The notes under the pieces were generated by a model. That model was given only the letters and a program-made list of their open reading frames with translations. It was not told the DNA's origin and did no database searches. A stretch of DNA of 5,055 bases. It comes from Thermoflexus sp. (GTDB lineage: Bacteria > Chloroflexota > Anaerolineae > B4-G1 > DUEL01). This document shows positions 1-5,055 of this stretch, one piece after another. Both the position numbers and the translations under genes were made by a program. The stretch's first letter is position 1; the number at the start of each line of letters is the position of its first letter. The stretch lies in the NCBI GenBank assembly GCA_028276215.1, contig JAPYWT010000218.1, forward strand, positions 1-5,055. Reading direction: 5' to 3'.

Positions 1-76
1 GGTGAGGGGCCAGGAAGATTTGGAGATCAGAAAGTGTCAACCAATGCTGAACCATCCCCCAAACCCTTTCCCTTTC

Positions 77-82
77 AGGAGG
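77..82 (+). promoter_or_regulatory. Ribosome binding site of the M42 peptidase
   Basis: AGGAGG lies 5 nt before the ATG at 88, an ideal Shine-Dalgarno match and spacing. It decides the start: the same frame is open upstream to the window edge and has a GTG at 34, but that GTG has no comparable site and would add 18 residues rich in Pro and Phe that do not look like an M42 N-terminus. Confidence 0.85.
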
Positions 83-87
83 CAAAA

Positions 88-1155
88 ATGGACCCCACAC
101 TGGAACTCCTGCGCTCGCTGACGGAAGCGGATGGCGTCCCCGGGTACGAAAACGAAGTGCGCGCTCTGGTGCGCCGGTATCTGGAACCCCTGGGCTCCAT
201 AGAGCAGGACCGCATCGGTAGCCTCATCTGCCGCCAGGGAGAAACCGGCCCCCGGGTGATGCTGGCGGGCCACATGGACGAAATCGGCTTCATGGTCCAC
301 CACATCACCAAAGAGGGATTCCTGAAGTTCGTCCCCCTGGGCGGCTGGTGGGACCAGGTGCTCCTGGGCCAGCGGGTCATCGTCAAAACCCATAAAGGCG
401 ACGTCCCCGGCGTCATCGGTGCCAAGCCGCCCCACCTGTTGCCTCAGGAGGAGCGCAACAAGGTGGTGGAGAAGAAGGACATGTACATTGACATCGGCGC
501 CACGTCCCAGGAGGAGGTGGAGGCCGCTGGTGTGCGGCTGGGCGACCCCGTCGTCCCGGCGGCGCCGTTCCAGGTGATGGCGGGCGGGAAAGCGTACCTG
601 GGTAAGGCCTTTGACGACCGGGTCGGCGTGGCCCTGATGATAGACGCCCTGCGCCACTTCGCCCAGGCTCCCCACCCCAACATCCTCTACGGCGTCGCCA
701 CGGTGATGGAGGAGGTGGGGACGCGCGGGGCCAAGACCAGCGCCGAGGTGGTGAACCCCGACGTCGCCATCATCCTGGAATCGGACATCTGCGGCGACGT
801 GCCGGGCATCAAGCCCGAGGAGTCGGCCGTGAAACTGGGCGGCGGTCCCAGTCTGGTGCTGGTGGACGCGCGGATGATCCCCAACCTCCGCCTGCGGGAC
901 CTGGTGATAGAAACGGCGAAAGCGCTGGACATCCCCCTCCAGTTCTCCGCCCTGACCGGCGGCGCGACCGACGGCGCGATGATTCATCTGCACGGCACCG
1001 GCGTCCCCACCGTGGTGCTGGGGGTCCCGGCCCGCCACATCCACAGCCATTCCGCCATCATCCACCGGGACGACTACGACCGGGCCCTCCGCCTGCTCAT
1101 CGGCGTCGTGGAGCGCCTGGACGCCGCGACCGTCCAGCGGCTGACCTCCGACTAA
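88..1155 (+). CDS. M42 family metallo-aminopeptidase (FrvX/TET-like)
   Basis: Predicted cytosolic di-metal aminopeptidase that trims N-terminal residues from peptides; characterised M42 enzymes form large dodecameric TET particles. The 355 residues match the usual family length of about 340-360. Visible motifs, numbered from the ATG at 88: GHMDEIG with metal ligand H62 and D64; KAFDDRVG with bridging D176; MEEVGTRGA with likely catalytic base E208 and ligand E209; ESD with ligand D233; GGATD at 291-295; RHIHS with ligand H319. The KPPHLL segment before the PA-like insertion is also typical of M42. All ligands are present, so the enzyme should be active. No signal peptide is seen. The substrate preference (Glu/Asp, Leu or Lys type) cannot be told from sequence alone. 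The start is fixed by AGGAGG at 77-82; a GTG at 34 is a weaker alternative. The stop codon TAA is the first three bases of the downstream tandem repeat. Confidence 0.95.
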   Translation: MDPTLELLRSLTEADGVPGYENEVRALVRRYLEPLGSIEQDRIGSLICRQGETGPRVMLAGHMDEIGFMVHHITKEGFLKFVPLGGWWDQVLLGQRVIVKTHKGDVPGVIGAKPPHLLPQEERNKVVEKKDMYIDIGATSQEEVEAAGVRLGDPVVPAAPFQVMAGGKAYLGKAFDDRVGVALMIDALRHFAQAPHPNILYGVATVMEEVGTRGAKTSAEVVNPDVAIILESDICGDVPGIKPEESAVKLGGGPSLVLVDARMIPNLRLRDLVIETAKALDIPLQFSALTGGATDGAMIHLHGTGVPTVVLGVPARHIHSHSAIIHRDDYDRALRLLIGVVERLDAATVQRLTSD

Positions 1156-1227
1156 CGGCTCACTGCTAACGGCTCACTACTAACGGCTCACTGCTAACGG
1201 CTCACTGCTAACGGCTAACGGCTTACC
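1153..1227. repeat. 7/14-bp tandem repeat filling the spacer
   Basis: Four 14-bp units TAACGGCTCACTGC begin at 1153, 1167, 1181 and 1195; the second has CTAC instead of CTGC. They are followed by TAACGGC at 1209 and TAACGGCTTACC at 1216-1227. Each 14-mer is two heptads, TAACGGC plus TCACTGC, so the tract has 7-bp periodicity. It starts with the stop codon of the peptidase and ends at the base before the ATG at 1228. It leaves no room for a Shine-Dalgarno site and places TAA triplets in several frames. No protein-coding role is supported. Confidence 0.95.
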
Positions 1228-2982
1228 ATGGCTCGCGAACAGCGCATCGGCTCTATCCTGGCGGTAGATTGCGGCACTGTCCTGACCAAGGCGATCCTGC
1301 TGGACCAGGTGGAGGGCTCGTTTCATTTCGTCGCCCGGGGCGCCGCGTTGACGACGGCGGCCTCTCCCTGGCGAGACATCGCCCTGGGAATCCAGCATGC
1401 CATAGAGCAGATTGAAGACGTCACCGGTAGAGTGCTGCTGGATGAAGCCCATCGCCTGATCATCCCCCAGCAAGGGGGACTCGTGGGGGTGGATGCCTGT
1501 GTGGCTGTCAGCAGCGCCGCCCCTCCGCTGCGGGTGGTGCTGGCCGGACTGGTCCCCGAACTGAGCCTGTCCGTTGCCCAGCGCGCCGTTTCCGGCACGT
1601 ACGCGCTGGTGGAGGACCTGATCGTCCAGGACCCCCGGCGGAGGGTGAGCGAGGAGGAGCAGATTCGCGTGGTGCTTCAGCGCCGGCCCGATGTGCTCTG
1701 CGTGGTGGGGGGTACCGACAACGGCGCAGTGCTGCCGGTCCTGGAACTGGTGGAGACGCTGGCGCTGGCATGTTCCATGCTGCCGGAGGGGGAACGCCCT
1801 CAGATTTTCTTCGCAGGCAATACCGCGCTCCGTCAGAAGGTGGTGGACCTGGTGGGCGGACAGGCTCCCGTCCGTTCGGTGGACAACGTCCTTCCGGCTC
1901 CCACCCGGGAGAATCCGGTAGGGTTACAGAACGAACTGGAGGGCTTCTATCGCCAGAAACAACTGGCTCAACTGCCGGGTGGCGAAATTCTCCAGCGATG
2001 GCTGAGCGTTCCCCTGATGCCGGTCAGCGAGTCCTTCGCCCGGCAAATCCAGTATCTCTGGTACCTGGACGAGTCTCCAAAAGGGACTCTGGGGATAGAA
2101 GTGGGGGCGGCCAACACCCTGGTGACGGCTGTCTTTGGTGGGGAGCCGGCGGTGACCGTGAGGGCCGGGATGGGTTCTGTATACGGGTTGGAGCGCTTGC
2201 TGGATCAACGCGGCGCCGAAACCCTTTTACGCTGGATGCCCGTTCCGTTCAAGCCTGAGCAGGTGCGATCCGTTTTGCACTACCGCGCTCTCTGGCCTGC
2301 CAGCGTCCCTCAGGAGGCGGAGGAACTCTGGCTGGAACAGGGCATTGTGCGGGAGGTCATCCGGGAGGCCATCCAGGTCGCGCGTCCCGCGTGGCGCCCC
2401 GGAAAGGCCCAGCCCTATCCCCACCTGACGCCTCTTTTTGATCCCATTCTGGTCGGTGGAGGCGCACTGGCAGCGGCTCCCCGCCCCGGCCAGTTGGCCC
2501 TGATGGTCCTGGACGCCGTGGAGCCGATCGGAATTTCCACTCTCTTGCTGGACATCCACGGCCTGGCACCGGTCCTGGGTGCAGTGGCCATGCTGAAGCC
2601 GCTGGCGGCCGTGGAAGTGGTGGATAACGGCGGCCTGGTGAACCTGGCGACCGTCATCGCTCCAGTGGGCCCGGCCCGGAAGGGAGAGGTCATCCTGCGG
2701 ATGCGGGTTCACTACGAGAAAGGCGGGACCCTGGATGTAGAAGTCACCTCCGGCTCTCTGGAGGTCCTCCCTCTTCCGCCTGGGGAGGAGGCGGTGCTGG
2801 AACTCCGACCACGAGGCCGGATAGATGTCGGGCTGGGGCCGGGTCGGGGTGGTAAACGCCGGGTACGGGGTGGCCTGGTGGGCCTGATTGTGGATGCTCG
2901 CGGCCGCCCGCTCCAACTGCCCGCTGACCCCTACGCCCGAATGGCCCAGGTCCAGCAGTGGCTCTGGGACGTGGGAGGATGA
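1228..2982 (+). CDS. MutL/GlmL-family ASKHA protein (glutamate mutase L-like)
   Basis: A 584-residue protein of the MutL/GlmL family, an ASKHA-fold ATPase-like group first named from methylaspartate (glutamate) mutase operons, where it is thought to act as a chaperone or reactivator. Seen: phosphate-1 motif ILAVDCGTVLTKAILLD at 10-26; GGTDNGA at 161-167; AGNTALR at 196-202; a second phosphate-like loop, GIEVGAANT, at 289-297; GMGSVYG at 314-320; VGGGALAA at 409-416; and the family-like LLDIHGLAPVLGAVA at 440-454. The C-terminal 120 residues or so (465-584) form a beta-rich extension beyond the ASKHA core. No mutase subunit gene lies nearby, so a role in glutamate fermentation is doubtful; the true role is unknown. 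The ATG at 1228 is the only possible start: an in-frame TAA lies 12 nt upstream and the phosphate-1 motif begins at residue 10. No Shine-Dalgarno is visible. The end is coupled to the next gene. Family assignment is firm, function is not. Confidence 0.85.
   Translation: MAREQRIGSILAVDCGTVLTKAILLDQVEGSFHFVARGAALTTAASPWRDIALGIQHAIEQIEDVTGRVLLDEAHRLIIPQQGGLVGVDACVAVSSAAPPLRVVLAGLVPELSLSVAQRAVSGTYALVEDLIVQDPRRRVSEEEQIRVVLQRRPDVLCVVGGTDNGAVLPVLELVETLALACSMLPEGERPQIFFAGNTALRQKVVDLVGGQAPVRSVDNVLPAPTRENPVGLQNELEGFYRQKQLAQLPGGEILQRWLSVPLMPVSESFARQIQYLWYLDESPKGTLGIEVGAANTLVTAVFGGEPAVTVRAGMGSVYGLERLLDQRGAETLLRWMPVPFKPEQVRSVLHYRALWPASVPQEAEELWLEQGIVREVIREAIQVARPAWRPGKAQPYPHLTPLFDPILVGGGALAAAPRPGQLALMVLDAVEPIGISTLLLDIHGLAPVLGAVAMLKPLAAVEVVDNGGLVNLATVIAPVGPARKGEVILRMRVHYEKGGTLDVEVTSGSLEVLPLPPGEEAVLELRPRGRIDVGLGPGRGGKRRVRGGLVGLIVDARGRPLQLPADPYARMAQVQQWLWDVGG
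2973..2978 (+). promoter_or_regulatory. Ribosome binding site inside the end of the MutL-like gene
   Basis: GGGAGG lies within the last codons of the upstream gene. It is 9 nt before the ATG at 2988 and directly abuts the ATG at 2979, with no spacer. It therefore favours 2988 as the start. The alternative ATG at 2979 forms an ATGA overlap with the upstream stop TGA (2980-2982) and would depend on re-initiation rather than this site. Confidence 0.65.
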
Positions 2983-2987
2983 GGGAC

Positions 2988-4055
2988 ATGCGCTTCTACC
3001 TTCCTCAAACGGTCATCTCGCCTCTGACCATCGTCCGGAAAGAGCGACGCCTCCCGGGTCGGGGGGATATTCTGGTGCGCGAGGGAGACCGGGTGGAGCC
3101 GGTGCAGGTCATCGGGCGGGCGATGGTCCCCGGAGAGTTTCGGATTGTTAACCTGGCTCAGATGTTAGGAGTACCCCGTCGGGCCGTCCGCCGGTATCTC
3201 AAGGTGAAGCCCGGACAGGAGGTCCGGCAGGGGGATGTCCTCGCTGCCCGGGGGGGATTGGTCCGGCGGGTCTGTCGGGCACCGATAGGGGGGACGGTAA
3301 CCGGCATTGGCGGCGGGCGGCTGATCATTGAGGCCCCTCCGCAGGTTGTGGAGGTCCGGGCGGGCTATCCCGGCGTCGTGAGACGGGTTCTTCGGGAGGA
3401 GGGCGTGGTGATTCAGGTGGCTGGTGCCCTCATCCAGTGCACCTGGGGAAATCAGCAGGAGGGGTTTGGGGTTCTGCGCCTCCTGACAGATTCCCGGGAG
3501 AAGCCCCTGCGGGTGCGGATGATAGATGCCTCATGCCGGGGGACGGTCCTGATAGGTGGCATCCTGGCGGATGAGGACGCGCTGAACCAGGCAATAGAGA
3601 TGCAGGTGCGGGGGATCATTGTGGGAGGGGTGGCGCCGGAGTTGCTGGAGAAAGCGGCCCAGGCACCATTTCCGATTGTGGCCACCGAAGGGCCAGGGAG
3701 CGTCCCGATGTCCCCCCGCTGTTTCCAGTTGCTTTCCACCTACAATGGAAGGGAAGCAGTGCTGGATGGACGTTTTGCCGGGGGGCGCTCTGTTCTCCGC
3801 CCAGAAATCATTGTGCCACTCCCGGCGGAGCCGGGGACTGGCCCCCTGGAACTGCCCGACGCGCCATTGAAGATTGGGGACACCGTCCGGGTCACCCGCC
3901 TTCCTTACGCCGGTCAGATTGGCACGGTAATGGCTTTCGTACATGCCGGGCGCCTGACCGCAGGAAGTCACCTGCCGGTGGTGAAGGTCAAGGTCCCGGA
4001 CGAAGAGATTCCCCTGACGGTACCCGTCTTCAACCTGGAGATCATCCGTTCTTGA
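2988..4055 (+). CDS. Uncharacterised protein with lipoyl-like barrel and KOW motif
   Basis: A 355-residue protein I cannot assign to a characterised family. Numbered from the ATG at 2988: residues 22-62 are beta-rich (GDILVREGDRVEPVQV at 26-41); 71-117 look like a barrel-sandwich or lipoyl-like hammerhead, with KPGQEVRQGDVLA at 74-86 and RAPIGGTVTGIGGGRLIIEA at 97-116, but no biotinylated or lipoylated lysine motif; 185-243 look Rossmann-like, with alternating hydrophobic strands and GG turns (VLIGG, IIVGG); 294-314 (KIGDTVRVTRLPYAGQIGTV) is a KOW motif as in NusG and some ribosomal proteins, usually an RNA or protein contact. No signal peptide or membrane segment is seen, so it is probably cytosolic. 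The coupling to the MutL-like gene suggests the two products act together. An alternative start at 2979 would add three residues and a GTG at 2958 ten. Function unknown; a KOW-bearing partner of an ASKHA protein is inference. Confidence 0.85.
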   Translation: MRFYLPQTVISPLTIVRKERRLPGRGDILVREGDRVEPVQVIGRAMVPGEFRIVNLAQMLGVPRRAVRRYLKVKPGQEVRQGDVLAARGGLVRRVCRAPIGGTVTGIGGGRLIIEAPPQVVEVRAGYPGVVRRVLREEGVVIQVAGALIQCTWGNQQEGFGVLRLLTDSREKPLRVRMIDASCRGTVLIGGILADEDALNQAIEMQVRGIIVGGVAPELLEKAAQAPFPIVATEGPGSVPMSPRCFQLLSTYNGREAVLDGRFAGGRSVLRPEIIVPLPAEPGTGPLELPDAPLKIGDTVRVTRLPYAGQIGTVMAFVHAGRLTAGSHLPVVKVKVPDEEIPLTVPVFNLEIIRS

Positions 4056-4095
4056 CCACGGACGACAGACCACGGACGACGGACGACAGACGACA
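4054..4095. repeat. Heptad tandem array, GACCACG/GACGACR type
   Basis: Six consecutive 7-bp units: GACCACG, GACGACA, GACCACG, GACGACG, GACGACA, GACGACA. The first unit begins on the second base of the stop codon TGA (4053-4055) of the KOW protein, so the array starts exactly at the gene end. GACCAC is the reverse complement of the GTGGTC core of the array at 4124-4207, so the two arrays are a degenerate inverted pair. Confidence 0.93.
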
Positions 4096-4103
4096 GGGGT
4101 AGC

Positions 4104-4120
4104 GCAGACTGTCAGCCTGC
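4104..4120. other. Small hairpin between the two heptad arrays
   Basis: GCAGACT (4104-4110), a GTC loop (4111-4113) and AGCCTGC (4114-4120) form a 7-bp stem with one mismatch. It lies in the 28-bp non-repeat island 4096-4123 that separates the two oppositely oriented heptad arrays, so it would cap a larger foldback. There is no following T tract, so it is not a typical intrinsic terminator. Its role is unknown. Confidence 0.6.
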
Positions 4121-4123
4121 AAA

Positions 4124-4207
4124 GTGGTCGGTGGTCAGTGGTCCGTGGTCGGTGGTCTGTGGTCTATGGTCTGTGGTCTGTGGTCTGTGGTCTGTGGTCT
4201 GTGGTCC
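4124..4207. repeat. Twelve-copy GTGGTCN heptad tandem array
   Basis: Twelve uninterrupted 7-bp units (84 bp) with consensus GTGGTCN. The first four end in G, A, C, G; most later units are GTGGTCT; one unit at 4166 starts ATGGTCT; the last is GTGGTCC. The central and later copies are nearly identical, which suggests recent expansion by slippage or unequal exchange. The array ends 29 bp before the ATG at 4237 and may contribute to that gene's untranslated leader. It has no spacers of the CRISPR kind. Confidence 0.95.
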
Positions 4208-4224
4208 GTAACGAGCCCACCCAC

Positions 4225-4230
4225 AAGGAG
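4225..4230 (+). promoter_or_regulatory. Ribosome binding site of the two-membrane-segment protein
   Basis: AAGGAG ends 6 nt before the ATG at 4237, a standard Shine-Dalgarno match and spacing. It supports 4237 over the ATG at 4249 as the start, and shows that this gene is translated independently of the upstream gene. Confidence 0.8.
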
Positions 4231-4236
4231 TGAAGC

Positions 4237-4800
4237 ATGTTAGAAGATATGGACCTGGAACTGGAGGAGCCGGTAGAAGCGGAGGCCGAAGAGGCCGGCG
4301 AACGACAGAACCGGACCTTCATCATCCTGGTCGCTGTCATGGGCGGCCTGCTCCTGATCGGCATCATTGCCTTCTGCGTCTGGATGTTCGTGGTCGGCCG
4401 GGGAGTGCTGACTGGTGGACAGGCGGCCATCCCGCCTACGGCCACCCCGGAGGAGGCGGTCATTGCCGCTGCCGAAACCGCCACCGCCGAGGCGGCGCTG
4501 GCCCAGGCCCAGGTCTCCCCGGAGCCGACGGCGACCCCAACCCCTTCTCCGACGCCGGTCCCGCCTTCGCCGACCCCGCGCCCCACTATCGCCGCGCCCC
4601 AGGCGACGCCGACCCCGCGAGTCACGGCGACGCCCGGCGGGACGGGCTCAACGCCGGTGCCCACCTATACCCCTACCGCGACCCCCAGCCCGCCGGCCCA
4701 GACCGGCATCGGGGCCTACACGGCGCTCATCCTGGCGGCGGGCCTGCTCATCCTGCTGGTCATCTCCCGCCGCCTGCGGACGGCGACCGGGGGACGGTAG
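4237..4800 (+). CDS. Small membrane protein with Thr/Pro-rich loop and two membrane segments
   Basis: A 187-residue protein of no family I recognise. Residues 1-26 are acidic (many Glu) and end in a basic patch, ERQNR. Residues 28-53 are a strong membrane segment. Residues 72-93 are Ala/Glu-rich and probably helical. Residues 94-152 are low-complexity Thr/Pro (TATPTPSPTP, PTYTPTATP), typical of extended, possibly glycosylated, cell-surface linkers. Residues 158-177 are a second membrane segment, followed by RRLR at 178-181. The charges suggest both ends are cytosolic with the Thr/Pro loop outside. PAQTG at 153-157 just before the last segment resembles an imperfect LPXTG-type sorting signal with its hydrophobic and basic tail. 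No catalytic domain is visible, so an anchor, spacer or scaffold role is possible. The start is set by AAGGAG at 4225-4230. The gene is real by its ribosome site and coherent topology; its function is unknown. Confidence 0.8.
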   Translation: MLEDMDLELEEPVEAEAEEAGERQNRTFIILVAVMGGLLLIGIIAFCVWMFVVGRGVLTGGQAAIPPTATPEEAVIAAAETATAEAALAQAQVSPEPTATPTPSPTPVPPSPTPRPTIAAPQATPTPRVTATPGGTGSTPVPTYTPTATPSPPAQTGIGAYTALILAAGLLILLVISRRLRTATGGR

Positions 4801-4962
4801 CGCCTGAGCCTGTCGCAAACGTCGTGCCGATCTACAAGCGCGGCCGTCCGGTCCGCTGCGGGACGGGCGCAGGGATGTCTCATTGGCGGCGCCCTGTGGG
4901 GGGGGCAACGCCTGATAATGAAGCCGCGATGTGACTACCTACCCAAGAACCGTTTCATAAAA
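4801..4962. other. Spacer without a convincing gene; possible GC hairpins
   Basis: No coding region with a credible start and ribosome site is seen on either strand. Two possible foldbacks stand out: CCGTCC (4844-4849) with GGACGG (4861-4866), a perfect 6-bp stem with an 11-nt loop; and GGGCGC (4865-4870) with GCGCCC (4889-4894), a 6-bp stem with an 18-nt loop. They overlap by two bases, so they are largely mutually exclusive at that edge. Neither has a T tract, so termination here is only a possibility. The 3' part (4950-4962) becomes AT-rich just before the inverted repeat. Confidence 0.4.
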
Positions 4963-5053
4963 ACCACGAAGGACACGAAGGCCGCACAAAGGGCACGAAG
5001 GATGATATTTTATCCCTTTGTGTCCTTTGTGAGTACTTTGTGCCCTTCGTGGT
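4963..5053. repeat. Imperfect inverted repeat of CACGAAGG-like units
   Basis: The arms 4963-5000 and 5016-5053 pair at 31 of 38 positions. Both outer ends read ACCACGAAGG going inward. Each arm is itself made of degenerate units of about 9 bp (ACCACGAAG, GACACGAAG, GGCACGAAG and CACAAAG variants), with one 11-bp unit. The loop holds a small inner foldback, GATA (5004-5007) with TATC (5011-5014). Three of the seven mismatches would be G-U pairs in a + strand transcript, raising pairing to 34 of 38. It could act as a terminator or a mobile non-coding palindrome. No transposase is nearby. The sequence ends 2 bp later, so a longer extent cannot be excluded. Confidence 0.9.
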
Positions 5054-5055
5054 AG

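Noticed and set aside
34..87. GTG at 34 as the peptidase start
   Set aside because: It lacks a good ribosome site and adds 18 residues that do not fit the family, whereas the ATG at 88 has AGGAGG 5 nt upstream.
37..1065. Long minus-strand open frame (342 residues, His- and Gln-rich) opposite the peptidase
   Set aside because: It is antisense to a gene with complete M42 motifs. Its composition is what high-GC codons give when read backwards; it has no family motif or ribosome site.
4124..4207. CRISPR-like array
   Set aside because: Units are 7 bp and directly adjacent with no unique spacers, and no cas genes are present.
4164..4664. Minus-strand frame ending in repeats of TTDHRPQ
   Set aside because: The repeated peptide is only the heptad DNA array read as codons, and the rest is antisense to the Thr/Pro-rich gene.
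4801..4820. CCTGAGCCTGTCG segment resembling the common CTTCGACAGGCTCAGG type of dispersed repeat
   Set aside because: Only a half match is present and no palindromic partner follows, so chance similarity is likely.
4844..4894. Intrinsic terminator after the membrane-protein gene
   Set aside because: GC-rich stems can be drawn but no T tract follows either one, so it is recorded only as possible structure.
4230..4934. Overlapping + strand frame of 234 residues, slightly longer than the chosen gene
   Set aside because: It reads as Gly/Pro/Arg/His-rich low complexity with no membrane segment. Its ATG at 4230 overlaps the ribosome site used by the gene at 4237, whose topology is coherent.

Overview
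The window is a high-GC stretch (well above 60% by eye) with four genes, all on the + strand, separated by unusually repetitive spacers. The best guess for the source is a member of the Chloroflexota (Anaerolineae-like). This rests on the MutL/GlmL-like ASKHA protein without any mutase gene beside it, the Thr/Pro-rich membrane protein, and spacers filled with short tandem and inverted repeats. It is inference; no rRNA or other marker gene is present.

Layout. 88-1155 is an M42-family metallo-aminopeptidase with all metal-binding motifs intact. 1153-1227 is a 7/14-bp tandem repeat that fills the whole spacer, from the stop codon of the peptidase to the start codon of the next gene. 1228-2982 is a 584-residue MutL/GlmL-family ASKHA protein with a C-terminal beta-rich extension. 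Its end overlaps or nearly abuts 2988-4055, an unrecognised protein with a lipoyl-like barrel segment, a Rossmann-like middle and a C-terminal KOW motif. 4054-4207 holds two heptad-repeat arrays of roughly opposite orientation around a small hairpin. 4237-4800 is a small protein with two membrane segments joined by an Ala- and Thr/Pro-rich loop. 4801-4962 has no convincing gene, only possible GC hairpins. 4963-5053 is an imperfect inverted repeat built from CACGAAGG-like units.

How the genes relate. The MutL-like gene and its KOW-protein neighbour are almost certainly one translationally coupled unit and the most interesting part of the window: neither has an assigned role in this setting, and no B12-dependent mutase gene is visible. 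The peptidase is codirectional and 72 bp upstream, so it could be cotranscribed, but no functional link is evident. The two-membrane-segment protein lies 181 bp downstream, has its own good ribosome binding site, and may be a separate unit. No CRISPR array, tRNA, rRNA or transposase gene was found.
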